Shown here piece after piece: positions 49,402-58,693 of a stretch of DNA of 64,000 nt. The position numbers and the translations under genes were made by a program. Origin of the DNA: Xanthomonas sp. AM6 (GTDB lineage: Bacteria > Pseudomonadota > Gammaproteobacteria > Xanthomonadales > Xanthomonadaceae); contig NZ_CP106869.1 of the NCBI RefSeq assembly GCF_025665335.1, forward strand, positions 1,576,501 through 1,640,500, written 5' to 3'. The notes under the pieces were generated by a model. It was not told the origin of the DNA. It saw only the letters and a list, made by a program, of their open reading frames with translations, and did not search any database. Within the stretch, counting starts at the first letter, position 1. The number at the start of each line of letters is the position of its first letter.

Positions 49402-50526
49402 TCAACCGATGGATGTCCAGGCGCGCGTCCTGGCCGATGTGATGACGCGATCGACGATCAGCGCCGAGCGCAATCCGTCTTCGAAGGTGGGCAGGCCTTC
49501 CGGCCGCCCGCCTTCGATGGCGCGATAGGTGTCGGCGACGAACGCCTCGAAGCAATCGCCGTAGCCCTGCGCGTGCCCGGCCGGCAACGTCGCCAGCCGG
49601 CGCTGTTCGGCGCTGCCGGCGCCCGGCCCGCGCACGAAGATTTCCTCGCGCTGGTCGGGCAGGCCGATCCACAGCCGTTCGGCGTCTTCCTGGTCGAACG
49701 CCACGCTGGCCCTGGCGCCATCGATCTCGAACCAGAGGCGGTTGCGGCGTCCCGCCGAGACCTGGCTGACCGTCAACGAAGCCAGCGTGCCCGCGCCGGT
49801 CCTGAACATCGCCGCGGCCACGTCCTCGCTCGATACCGCCTGCATCGCGCCGCCCGCCGCCGGCGTGGTGAAGCTCTGCCCGGTGAGGGTGCCGCGCTCG
49901 GCGATCACGGTCGCGAACGCCGCGCTGACGTCGACGAAACGCTCGCCGCCGACCCATTCCACCAGGTCGCACCAGTGCGAGCCGATGTCGGCGAACACGC
50001 GCGAGGCGCCGCCCAGCGCCGGGTCCACGCGCCAGTTGTTGCTGGCGGGATCCAGCAGCCAGTCCTGCAGGTAGCTGCCGTGGATCAGGCGCAGCGGCCC
50101 CAGTTCGCCCTGCGCGATGCGGGCGCGCGCCTCGCGGACCACCGGGTGGTAGCGGTAGACGAAGGGCACCGTGGCGACCAGTCCGGTCGAGGCGGCCAAT
50201 GCCGCCAATGCCTGGGCGTCTTCCAGCGTCGTGGCCAGCGGCTTTTCGCAGATCACGTGCTTGCCGGCTTCCAGCGCCGCCTGCGCCATGGCGCGGTGCA
50301 GATGGTTGGGCGTGCACACGTGCACGACCTGCACCTGCGGATCGGCGACGACGTCTTCGATGTCGCGATAGGCGCGCGGGACATCCCACGACTGCGCCAC
50401 CTCGCGTGCGCGTTGCGGGGAAGAGGCGACGACGCCGCGGACCGCGGCGCCGGCCAGCAGCGCCGCGCGACGATGCACGGCGCCGATCATGCCCGTGCCG
50501 ACGATGGCGATTCCAAGTTTGCTCAT
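49402..50526 (-). CDS. Gfo/Idh/MocA family oxidoreductase
   Basis: The 374-residue cytosolic protein has an N-terminal Rossmann domain (VGTGMIGAVH), the EKPLA motif with the catalytic Lys, and a C-terminal domain containing FADIGSHWCDLVEW with the His used by Idh-type enzymes. Family members oxidise or reduce sugars at C1 to C5, including 3-keto-glucose reduction. Here it probably reduces the imported 3-keto sugar. It lacks a signal, placing this step in the cytosol. Confidence 0.92.
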   Translation of the reverse strand: MSKLGIAIVGTGMIGAVHRRAALLAGAAVRGVVASSPQRAREVAQSWDVPRAYRDIEDVVADPQVQVVHVCTPNHLHRAMAQAALEAGKHVICEKPLATTLEDAQALAALAASTGLVATVPFVYRYHPVVREARARIAQGELGPLRLIHGSYLQDWLLDPASNNWRVDPALGGASRVFADIGSHWCDLVEWVGGERFVDVSAAFATVIAERGTLTGQSFTTPAAGGAMQAVSSEDVAAAMFRTGAGTLASLTVSQVSAGRRNRLWFEIDGARASVAFDQEDAERLWIGLPDQREEIFVRGPGAGSAEQRRLATLPAGHAQGYGDCFEAFVADTYRAIEGGRPEGLPTFEDGLRSALIVDRVITSARTRAWTSIG

Positions 50527-50536
50527 CGGTGGGTTC

Positions 50537-51754
50537 TCAGCGCGTGGAGGGGGCGGCCGCGACGACCGGCCGGTCGCGGAACAGCAACAGGAAGGCGACC
50601 AGCACGGCCAGCGCCACGCCTGCCGGGAACAGCCAGATCTGCTGCCAGTCCGGGCCCGCCGCCGTGGTGTAGTGCTCCACCACCGCGCCGGACAGGAACG
50701 TGCCGATCAACATGCCCACGCCGTACGTGGCCAGGGTGATGAACCCCTGCGCGCTGCTGCGCGCGGCGGGGCCGGCATGCGCATCGGTGTAGATCTGGCC
50801 GGTGACGAAGAAGAAGTCGTAGCAGATGCCGTGCAGCACGATGCCGATCACCAGCAGGGAGAAGCCGCCGCCCGCATCGCCGAAGGCGAACATGGCGTAG
50901 CGCACCACCCACGCCGCCATGCCCAGCGCCAGCATGGTCTTGACCCCCAGCCGCACGAACAGGAACGGCATGACCAGCATCAGCAGGACTTCGGACACCT
51001 GGCCCAGCGATTGCAGGCCGGCCGCGCCGCGCACGCCCAGATCGTTGAGATACGGGTTGGTGAAGTTGTAGTAGAACGCCAGCGGCACGCAGATGGCGAT
51101 GGACGCCAGGAAGAACACCAGATAGGAGCGCGACTTCAGCAGCCGCAGCGAGTCCAGTCCCAGGATCTGCCCCAGCCCGGCGTCGCGCTGTTGCGCCAGC
51201 GGCGGCGTGTGCGGCAGGGTGAAGGCGTACAGGCCCAGGGCCAGCGACGCGATCGCCGCCATCCGGAACGTCAGCTCGAGCCGGTGCGCCTGTTCCCAGC
51301 CCAGCCAGCCGATCAGCACGCCCGCCACGATCCAGCCGACGCTGCCGGCCACCCGCACCGGCGGAAACTGCTTTTCAGGCGATTGCATGTGCCGCATCGC
51401 CACGCTGTTGGCCAGCGCCAGCGTCGGCATGAACAGCAGCATGTACACCATGACGCAGGCGGAGAACATGCCGAAGCTCGTCGCCGTGGACGCCAGCCAC
51501 ATCAGCACCGCGCCGGCGAGGTGCAGCACCGCGAGGATGCGCTGCGCCGCGAAGTAGCGATCGGCGATCAGGCCGACCAGGAACGGCGCCACGATGGCGC
51601 CGATGGACTGGCTGAGGAAGGCCGTCGCCACCTGGCTCGCGCTGGCCTGCAGGGGACCCTGCACCAGGTACGTCCCCAGGGTCACGAACCACGCCCCCCA
51701 GATGAAGAACTGCAGAAACATCATCGCGCCCAAGCGCGGCATGGTGTGCGTCAT
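50537..51754 (-). CDS. MFS transporter, nucleoside:H+ symporter-like
   Basis: The 405-residue protein has about 12 membrane helices and matches the nucleoside:H+ symporter group (NupG-like, PF03825): MMFLQFFIWGAWFVTLGTYL at the start, GLIADRYFAAQRIL after helix 2. In sugar clusters these proteins import unusual sugars and not nucleosides, so here a 3-keto sugar or glycoside is a likely substrate. That is inference. It lies 10 bases before the Gfo/Idh gene. Confidence 0.85.
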   Translation of the reverse strand: MTHTMPRLGAMMFLQFFIWGAWFVTLGTYLVQGPLQASASQVATAFLSQSIGAIVAPFLVGLIADRYFAAQRILAVLHLAGAVLMWLASTATSFGMFSACVMVYMLLFMPTLALANSVAMRHMQSPEKQFPPVRVAGSVGWIVAGVLIGWLGWEQAHRLELTFRMAAIASLALGLYAFTLPHTPPLAQQRDAGLGQILGLDSLRLLKSRSYLVFFLASIAICVPLAFYYNFTNPYLNDLGVRGAAGLQSLGQVSEVLLMLVMPFLFVRLGVKTMLALGMAAWVVRYAMFAFGDAGGGFSLLVIGIVLHGICYDFFFVTGQIYTDAHAGPAARSSAQGFITLATYGVGMLIGTFLSGAVVEHYTTAAGPDWQQIWLFPAGVALAVLVAFLLLFRDRPVVAAAPSTR

Positions 51755-51781
51755 GGCTTCCCCTCCCAGGGCGGTATCGGC

Positions 51782-52834
51782 TCAGGTCCCCAGCATGCGG
51801 CGCAGCGATTGCGGATCGGCGCCGCTGTCGGCAAAGTCGTCGAAGGCGCGTTCGGTCACGCGGATGATGTGGTCGCGGATGAACGCGGCACCCTCCCGCG
51901 CGCCGTCTTCCGGATGCTTCAGGCAGCACTCCCACTCCAGCACCGCCCAGCCCGGGAAATCGTATTGCGCGAACTTCGAGAAGATCGCCTTGAAGTCGAT
52001 CTGGCCATCGCCGAGCGAGCGGAACCGCCCCGGACGATCGATCCAGTCCTGGTAACCGGCATAGACGCCGCTGCGCGCGCTGGCGCGATACTCCGCGTCC
52101 TTGACGTGGAAGATGCCGATGCGCTGGTGATACCGGTCGATGAAGCCCAGGTAGTCCATCTGCTGCAGCAGCAGGTGGCTGGGGTCGTACAGGATCCTGG
52201 CGCGCGGGTGGTGGTCGACCACCTCCAGGAAGCGCTCGAAGGTCGCGCCGTCGTGCAGGTCCTCGCCCGGGTGGATCTCGAAGCACAGGTCCACGCCGCA
52301 GGCGTCGAAGGCGTCCAGGATGGGGCGCCAGCGGCGGCCGAGTTCGGCGAAGGCCTCGTCCACCAGGCCGGGCGGGCGTTGCGGCCAGGGATAGAAGTAG
52401 GGCCAGGCCAGCGCACCGGAGAACGTGGCGTGCGCGGTCAGTCCCAGGCGCTGGCTGGCCTTGGCGGCCATCTTCAACTGCTCCACCGCCCAGGCCTGGC
52501 GGGCGGCGGGATCGCCGCGCTTGTCCGGCGGTGCGAAGCCGTCGAACAGGCTGTCGTAGGCGGGGTGGACGGCGACCAGCTGCCCCTGCAGGTGGGTGGA
52601 CAGCTCGGTGATCTGCAGGCCGTGCCCGGCCAGCATGCCGGCGACGTCGTCGCAGTACGCCTGGCTCTGCGCGGCCTGGGCCAGATCGAACAGGGGGGGC
52701 GTGCTGGTCGGTACTTGTACGCCAGAATAACCCAGGCCCGCGGCCCACCCGGCCAGCGTGTCCAAGCGATCGAAGGGAGGTTTGTCGCCGATGAACTGCG
52801 CCAGGAACAGCGCTGGACCCTTGAGCGTCTTCAA
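51782..52834 (-). CDS. Cytosolic TIM-barrel sugar isomerase/epimerase
   Basis: The 350-residue protein is a xylose-isomerase-like barrel without signal peptide. Metal-binding candidates are in CFEIHPGEDLH, YDPSHLLLQQ, FHVKDAEYR and VLEWECC. It is the first gene of the minus operon. A TTG start at 52834 (KTLKGPALFLAQFIGD) is preferred because a longer frame to 52888 would include the operator palindrome at 52849. It may act on the imported keto sugar with the Gfo/Idh enzyme. Confidence 0.87.
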   Translation of the reverse strand: MKTLKGPALFLAQFIGDKPPFDRLDTLAGWAAGLGYSGVQVPTSTPPLFDLAQAAQSQAYCDDVAGMLAGHGLQITELSTHLQGQLVAVHPAYDSLFDGFAPPDKRGDPAARQAWAVEQLKMAAKASQRLGLTAHATFSGALAWPYFYPWPQRPPGLVDEAFAELGRRWRPILDAFDACGVDLCFEIHPGEDLHDGATFERFLEVVDHHPRARILYDPSHLLLQQMDYLGFIDRYHQRIGIFHVKDAEYRASARSGVYAGYQDWIDRPGRFRSLGDGQIDFKAIFSKFAQYDFPGWAVLEWECCLKHPEDGAREGAAFIRDHIIRVTERAFDDFADSGADPQSLRRMLGT

Positions 52835-52848
52835 CGTGATTCGCCTGA

Positions 52849-52862
52849 TGCAATCGATTGCA
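52849..52862. promoter_or_regulatory. Palindromic operator for the LacI regulator, minus-strand operon
   Basis: TGCAATCGATTGCA, identical to the site at 44136, lies 14 bases before the TTG start of the isomerase gene and 67 bases before lacI-type gene's ATG. It could control both this operon and the regulator gene. Confidence 0.8.
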
Positions 52863-52929
52863 TTTATCCTAGCATGGGCCTCCCGCAAGACCCGTTGTGC
52901 ACTGCACAGCAGAAAGAAGAACTAACGCC

Positions 52930-53934
52930 ATGGCAACCATTTACGACATCGCAAGGCAGGTCGGCGTCTCCGCCGGCACGGTGTCGCGTGCGCTTTCCCG
53001 GCCGGAAAAAGTCCTGCCGGCCACGCGCACGCGCATCGAGCAGGCCGCCGCCGCGCTGGGCTATGTCCCCAACACGGTCGCCAGGACGCTCAAGACCCAG
53101 CGCAGCGGCAAGATCCTGGTCACCGTCCCGGACATCGCCAATCCGTTCTTCGCCCAGATCCTGCAGGGCGCGGAGGAAGCGGCGCAGGCGGTCGGCTACG
53201 CCGTCCTGCTGGGCGATACCCAGCACCAGCCCGACCGCGAGGAGCGCTACGCGCAGATGCTCCGGCGCAACGAGGCCGACGGCCTGATCGTGCTGGGGCA
53301 CCGCCTGCCGCCGACGGCGCGCGCGATCGTCAAGCAACTGGGCGCCGCCGCGCCGGTGGTCAACGGATGCGAGTTCGACCCGGCGCTGGGCATCCCCAGC
53401 GTCCACATCGACAACGCGGCCGCCGCGCGCGCCGTGATGGAACATCTGTATGGACTGGGCCACGAGCGGATCGCCGTGGTGGGCGGCCCGCCCGACAACC
53501 CCCTGCACCGGCAGCGACTGGAAGGGGCCCGCGCCGCCGGCAAGGCGCGCGGCCGCCTGCGCAACCTGACCGTCGTGCCGGGCGACTTCTCCGTGGAATC
53601 CGGCCATGCGGCCGCGATGGCGCTGTTGGCCCGCGCGCCCGTGCCGACCGCGATCTTCTGCTTCAGCGACCAGATGGCGCTGGGCGCCCTGGCGGCCTGC
53701 CGGGACCTGGGCATCCGCGTGCCGGATGAGCTGTCCATCGTCGGCTTCGACGACCTGGCGTCGTCCCGTTACCTCACGCCCCCGTTGACGACCATCCGGC
53801 AACCCATGCGGGAGATCGGTGTCCGCGCGGTCAACCTGCTGCTCGCCATCATCGAAAGCGCGGATGTGCCGCTTCAGCAGACGCTGGATTTCCGCTTGAT
53901 GTTGCGCGGGTCGACGGGCGCGCCGAAGCGGTAG
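52930..53934 (+). CDS. LacI family transcriptional regulator of the keto-sugar regulon
   Basis: The 334-residue protein has an N-terminal LacI helix-turn-helix (ATIYDIARQVGVSAGTVSRAL) with the hinge NTVARTLKT, and a periplasmic-binding-like sugar domain (VPDIANPFFAQIL, SIVGFDDLASSRYLTPPLTT). It is divergent from the minus operon and the shared palindrome is within 70 bases of its start, so it is very likely the repressor of both operons. The inducer is probably a sugar of the pathway. ATG at 52930 is preferred over GTG at 52897. Confidence 0.93.
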   Translation: MATIYDIARQVGVSAGTVSRALSRPEKVLPATRTRIEQAAAALGYVPNTVARTLKTQRSGKILVTVPDIANPFFAQILQGAEEAAQAVGYAVLLGDTQHQPDREERYAQMLRRNEADGLIVLGHRLPPTARAIVKQLGAAAPVVNGCEFDPALGIPSVHIDNAAAARAVMEHLYGLGHERIAVVGGPPDNPLHRQRLEGARAAGKARGRLRNLTVVPGDFSVESGHAAAMALLARAPVPTAIFCFSDQMALGALAACRDLGIRVPDELSIVGFDDLASSRYLTPPLTTIRQPMREIGVRAVNLLLAIIESADVPLQQTLDFRLMLRGSTGAPKR

Positions 53935-54438
53935 GGGAGGCGCAGGGGCAGCGGGGTCTGTTGGCGCAGTTCCCAACAACGAACTTGGCGCCTGCCAGCC
54001 ACTTTTTTGACTGGTTTTCCGGATTCGGTCGATCTCCAAGCGGCGCTGATCACGCAACCCTTGCGACGCGTCATTGCGGCGTTCTGGACCCACTGCCGGC
54101 GTCCGGTAGATGTGCACACCCCTTCCGAGGCTGTTCGCGTCACAGCCCAGGTTCGACAGGAAGGTCCGCTTTTGCGGGCCTTCTCCGTTCGCCAGGTCGA
54201 AAGTGAGGCGTGGGGTGTACGTCGGCATCTGCAGTGCGCACCCCATTCGACGCATGGAGCGTCGGCGCGGGCTGCGCGCGACAGCCTGATCGATGCGGCC
54301 GGGCGCCTGATCCTGGCGGGGTGGGTGCAGGGTCCGAGGCGCCGCCGCGCCGCCGCCGACGCTCGCCTTGCGTCGCGGAGCGCGCGCCGTATTACACTTT
54401 TGCCGCAAGCCAAACCAACATGGATACAGGGGATCAGG
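53935..54438. other. 504-base gap between LacI regulator and S9 peptidase
   Basis: A hairpin GAAGGTCCGC/GCGGGCCTTC (about 54160-54183) with a four-T loop but no T run after it may end the lacI transcript. An open frame on the minus strand (53874-54539) is basic, lacks a family and overlaps two genes, so I do not call it. Confidence 0.45.
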
Positions 54439-56433
54439 ATGAGTGGAAGACTGGGGGCAGTCGCGTTGTGCTGTGTGCTGGGGATGGGGATCGGAATGGG
54501 GAGCGCGCAGGCGCAGGTGGACCTGGCGCCGTTCCTCAAGCAGGAACAGGTCGGCGAACTGAAGCTGTCGCCGACCGGCGAATATTACGCGGCCACCGTG
54601 CCGTTGGCGGACCGGACCGCGCTGGCGGTGATGCGCCGCTCCGACAGCAAGATCGTCGGCAGTTTCTCGATGGAGAAGAACACCCATGTCTCCGACTTCG
54701 AGTGGGTCAACGACACGCGCGTGTTGTTCAACATGGATATCAAGATCGGGGCGATGGATGAGCCACGTCCCACCGGCGAGTTGTTCGCGATCAATGCCGA
54801 CGGCAGCGCGGCCGAACTGCTGGTGGGCCAGCGCGTCACCGGCAGCGGTCCGGGCACGCTGATCCAGACCAAGAAGGTGGAGGACGTCATCGCGCACATG
54901 GTCGGTCGGTTGCCCGGCGACGACCGCAATGTGGTGATCCAGGTGCGTCCTTTCAGCGTCACCAGGGATCCATACAGCCGCACCGAAGTGCTGGACGTGT
55001 ACAGCGGCCGGCGGCGGCCGCTGGTCGGCTCGCCGAAGGTGCGCGGGGCCAGCTTCTACAGCGACGAGCAAGGCAAGGTGCGTTTTGCCGTGGGCGCCGA
55101 TGCGGACCGAGCCAGCAAACTGTTCTACCGCGACGCGCAGGGCAGCGACTGGCGCCTGCTCAACGACGAGAATCTCAGCCATCACGCCGAATGGCCGATC
55201 GGTTTTTCCGAAGACGGGCGAACCGCTTATCTGCAGGTCCAACAGGACAAGGGTAGCGACGCGATCGTGGCCTGGAACGTGGACAGCAACGAGCGCAAGG
55301 TGGTGGCGCGCGATGCCCTGGCCGATCCGAGCCGGGTCATGTATCGCCACGGCAGCCGTGTTCCGGTGGGCATCGAGGTCCTCGGCGACAAGCCGCGCAG
55401 CCTGTTCTTCGACCCGGCCTCGCCCGAGGCCAAGACCCAGCGCTCGCTGGAAGCGGCATTCCCGGGGCAGGCGGTCTACGTCACCTCCAGCACCCGCGAC
55501 GGTCGATTCAACCTGGTGCAGGTGCAGTCCGGACGCAATCCCGGCGAGTTCTATCTGTTCGATACCGTGGCGAAGAAGGCGGATTTCGCATTCGCCAGCC
55601 GTGCCGCGTTGCAGCCGCCGAAGCTGGCCGAGGTGCGACCGATCGCGTTGCAGGCGCGCGACGGCCTGCCGCTGCACGGCTTCGTGACCCTGCCTGCGGC
55701 GGCCGCGTCCGGCAAGGTGCCGATGGTGGTGATGCCACATGGCGGGCCGTTCGGCGTGTTCGACAGCGGCCTGTTTGATCAGGACGCGCAGATCCTGGCA
55801 GGTGCCGGTTATGCGGTGCTGCAGGTCAACTATCGCGGCTCCTCCAATTACGGCCGTGCCTTCCTGCAGGCCGGCGGTGGCGAATGGGGCGGTGCGATGC
55901 AGGACGACGTGACCGACGCCACGCGTTGGGCGATCGCCCAGGGCATCGCCGATCCTGCACGCATCTGCATGTACGGCGCCAGCTACGGTGCTTATGCGTC
56001 GCTGATGGGGGTGGCCAAGGAACCGGCGCTGTACCGCTGTGCGGCCGGCTACGTCGGCGTCTACGATTTGCCGATGCTGTACGTCAGGGGCGACACCCAG
56101 CAGCGCGATTCCGGCAGGACGTTTCTGCGCGAATGGGTGGGGACGAGCGACGAATTGGCCGCGGTGTCGCCGGTCAATCTCGCCGACAAGATCAAGGTGC
56201 CGGTGTTCCTGGCGGCCGGTGGCGAGGACGAAACTGCGCCCATCCAGCATTCGAAAAAGATGGAGGCGGCGCTGAAGAAGGCAGGGGTGCCTGTGGAGAC
56301 GCTGTACGTCCCGACCGAGGGCCACGGCTTCTACACCGAAGAACACCGGCGCGAGTTCTACACCAAATTGCTGGCCTTCCTGAGCCGCTCGCTGGGCGGT
56401 GCGCAGGCCGCAGCACCGGCACCTGCGCGCTAG
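54439..56433 (+). CDS. S9 family serine peptidase (prolyl oligopeptidase type), exported
   Basis: The 664-residue enzyme has a signal peptide (1-25, ending SAQAQ), a beta-propeller-like N-terminal part and a C-terminal alpha/beta hydrolase domain with nucleophile Ser in GASYGAY, Asp in GGEDETAP and His in GHGFYTEEH. S9C-type peptidases remove short peptides from the N-terminus of substrates, often proline-containing. It is followed, on the opposite strand, by a POT peptide transporter, so peptide use is likely. Confidence 0.9.
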   Translation: MSGRLGAVALCCVLGMGIGMGSAQAQVDLAPFLKQEQVGELKLSPTGEYYAATVPLADRTALAVMRRSDSKIVGSFSMEKNTHVSDFEWVNDTRVLFNMDIKIGAMDEPRPTGELFAINADGSAAELLVGQRVTGSGPGTLIQTKKVEDVIAHMVGRLPGDDRNVVIQVRPFSVTRDPYSRTEVLDVYSGRRRPLVGSPKVRGASFYSDEQGKVRFAVGADADRASKLFYRDAQGSDWRLLNDENLSHHAEWPIGFSEDGRTAYLQVQQDKGSDAIVAWNVDSNERKVVARDALADPSRVMYRHGSRVPVGIEVLGDKPRSLFFDPASPEAKTQRSLEAAFPGQAVYVTSSTRDGRFNLVQVQSGRNPGEFYLFDTVAKKADFAFASRAALQPPKLAEVRPIALQARDGLPLHGFVTLPAAAASGKVPMVVMPHGGPFGVFDSGLFDQDAQILAGAGYAVLQVNYRGSSNYGRAFLQAGGGEWGGAMQDDVTDATRWAIAQGIADPARICMYGASYGAYASLMGVAKEPALYRCAAGYVGVYDLPMLYVRGDTQQRDSGRTFLREWVGTSDELAAVSPVNLADKIKVPVFLAAGGEDETAPIQHSKKMEAALKKAGVPVETLYVPTEGHGFYTEEHRREFYTKLLAFLSRSLGGAQAAAPAPAR

Positions 56434-56515
56434 GCCTGCCCGCAAGCCGCATGTCCTGCACGTTCCGCGGCCCGGCCTCCGGCCGGGCCGCGGCGCTTCC
56501 GGCACCTGTCCCCGC

Positions 56516-58282
56516 TCAGCGCACCCCATGCATCATCCGCCGCAGCAGCGGCGCGGCGAGGAAGGCCAGGACCGCGCAGCCGACGCCGATCCACAGCATC
56601 AGCCAGAACAGGTGCGCGTACCTGGCCGCGGCGTCGGCGACGTTCAGGGCCTCGCCTTCCGGCACATCGATCGCGGCCAGCTTGCCGAACAGCGCGGCCA
56701 GCGCTTCGGAAAAGGCGGTGGCCAGGAACCAGGTGCCCATCATCAGGCTGACCACGCGCGGCACGGCGAGCTGGGTGACCGCCGACAGGCCGACCGGCGA
56801 CAGGCACATCTCGCCGGCTTCCAGCACCAGGTAGGCCAGCACCAGCCACCACACGCTGGCCATCTGTCCGCTGGCGCCGACCTGCTGCGCGGCCAGCGCC
56901 AGCGGCACGAACGACAGGCCGGCCAGCAGCAGGCCCATCGCCGACTTGGCCGGCTTGGACGGCTCGCGGCCACGCCGCTCCAGCCACGCCCACAGCGCGG
57001 CGAACAGCGGCGCCAGCAGCACCAGGAACAATGCGCCCAGGTAGGTCAGCGAACCGGCGGTCTGCGGCAGCACCAGGCAGTCGCGGACCAGGAACAGCAG
57101 CATCAGCGCGCTCACCGCAACGAACAGCACGCGTGGCGCGGCCGATGCCGGGCGGCGGTCGGACAGCGATGCGGCCAGCACGAAGCCCAGCGGCGCCAGC
57201 AGCAGCGAGGCGATCGACCACGGCAACGGGGTGCCGTCGCGGATCACCAGCGACGGCACGATGTCCTTGGTCATCAGCCGGTCGGTGAAGGTGACCCAGG
57301 AGCCGTAGGTCTGCTCGTACAGGGTGAAGTACACCAGCGCCATCGCGATCAGCACCATCAGCGCGATCATCTGCTGGCGCTGCACCGGCGCGCACTGGGT
57401 GCCGGTGAACCAGGCGAACCACAGCAGCACGGCGCCGAGCACCAGCAGCATCAGCAGCAGCGCCAGCGAGATCTCCCCGCCCAGGCTGAAGGCGCCGTTG
57501 GCTGCGGCCCACATCAACCCGGCCACGGGCAGCACGCCGAGCGCCGCGGCCAGGTAGATCGCCCATTCGCGCGGCAGGCCGACCACGCGCTGGCGCAGCA
57601 GCGCCGGTTGCGCCGGCTCGGCATGGCCGTGCAGGTATTTCTGGCCCCACAGGAACATGCCCAGTCCGAGCAGCATGCCGATGCCGGCGGCGCCGAAGCC
57701 GTAGCGCCAGCCGTAGGCTTCGCCGAGGAAGCCGCACACCAGCGAGGCGAACAGCGCGCCGAGGTTGATGCCGGCGTAGAACAGCGAGAAGCCAGAGTCG
57801 CGGCGCGGATCGTCGGGCGCATACAGCTTGCCGACGATGGTGGAGATGTTCGGCTTGAGGAAGCCCACGCCCATGATGATCAGCGCCAGCGACAGATAGG
57901 TCGCGCCCAGCGACGCGGTGTCGCGCACCACCTCGCCGCCGACCCGGGTGGCGGCGTGGCCTTCGAAGGCCATGCCGACGTGGCCGAGCACCAGCAGGAT
58001 GCCGCCGAACACCACCGCCTTGCGCATGCCCAGCCAGCGGTCGGCGAGCAGGCCGCCGATCACCGGCACGCAATACACCAGGCCGCCGTAGGCGCCGAGC
58101 AGGTCGAGCCCGGCCTTGTCGCCGAACAGGTGGTACTTGGTCAGGTACAGCAGCAACAGCGCCTTCATGCCGTAGAAGGAGAAGCGCTCCCACATCTCGG
58201 TGAAGAAGCAGACGTAGACGCCCTTGGGATGGCCGAGGAAGTCGTCGCGCGCGTCGCGCAGCGGCAGGAGGGAGGCGGACAC
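56516..58282 (-). CDS. POT/PTR2 family proton-dependent oligopeptide transporter
   Basis: The 588-residue protein has 12-14 helices and the POT signatures FFTEMWERFSFYGMKALLLL (start of helix 1, ExxERFxYY-like motif) and GAYGGLVYCVPVIGGLLADRWLG. It takes up di- and tripeptides with protons. Length and motifs are normal. It is convergent to the first S9 peptidase and divergent from the OPT transporter. Confidence 0.95.
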   Translation of the reverse strand: MSASLLPLRDARDDFLGHPKGVYVCFFTEMWERFSFYGMKALLLLYLTKYHLFGDKAGLDLLGAYGGLVYCVPVIGGLLADRWLGMRKAVVFGGILLVLGHVGMAFEGHAATRVGGEVVRDTASLGATYLSLALIIMGVGFLKPNISTIVGKLYAPDDPRRDSGFSLFYAGINLGALFASLVCGFLGEAYGWRYGFGAAGIGMLLGLGMFLWGQKYLHGHAEPAQPALLRQRVVGLPREWAIYLAAALGVLPVAGLMWAAANGAFSLGGEISLALLLMLLVLGAVLLWFAWFTGTQCAPVQRQQMIALMVLIAMALVYFTLYEQTYGSWVTFTDRLMTKDIVPSLVIRDGTPLPWSIASLLLAPLGFVLAASLSDRRPASAAPRVLFVAVSALMLLFLVRDCLVLPQTAGSLTYLGALFLVLLAPLFAALWAWLERRGREPSKPAKSAMGLLLAGLSFVPLALAAQQVGASGQMASVWWLVLAYLVLEAGEMCLSPVGLSAVTQLAVPRVVSLMMGTWFLATAFSEALAALFGKLAAIDVPEGEALNVADAAARYAHLFWLMLWIGVGCAVLAFLAAPLLRRMMHGVR

Positions 58283-58693
58283 GACGGGCCTTGGCGGAGT
58301 AGGGCAGCGGCGGAGTATAGGCGCGCCGGCGGCGGTTGGCTGGGCTGCAGCCGCAGGGGCGGGCCGGGTGGCGGGAGGTGCGATGCGTGCCGTCAGCCGC
58401 TCTTCCTTCTTCCGCGGGAGAAGGTGCCCCGCAGGGGCAGACGAGGGTACGGCAGCCAGTGCAGCGAGTGCTCGCGCTGTGCGCCCGGACCCTCACCCCA
58501 ACCCCCTCTCTCTCCCCGGTGGGAGGGGGCTGGCCGCCGTGCACGCGATCTCCCAGCCCAATCCCAATCCCCAATCCCCAATCCCCAATCCCAGCCGCCC
58601 AACACATGTGCCACAAGCTGGGCGCCGAGACGCTGGACTTGCCTGGCCCCAGACGCTAGCGTGGAAAACGTTTTTGTCGTTTCAGGGGTAACC
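58283..58693. repeat. Repeat mosaic between the divergent peptide transporter genes
   Basis: The gap holds a CCTCACCCCAACCCCC-type block (58490-58530) with arms CCCCCTC (58502-58508) and GAGGGGG (58523-58529), and a run of CCCAATC heptads (58557-58593), the reverse form of the GGGATTG repeat. A dispersed imperfect TTCCGCGGGAGAAGG block lies at about 58410-58430. I see no gene. Confidence 0.75.

Noticed and set aside
53874-54539. A basic 221-codon minus-strand frame across the gap after lacI
   Set aside because: No family, no ribosome site, and it overlaps two real genes.
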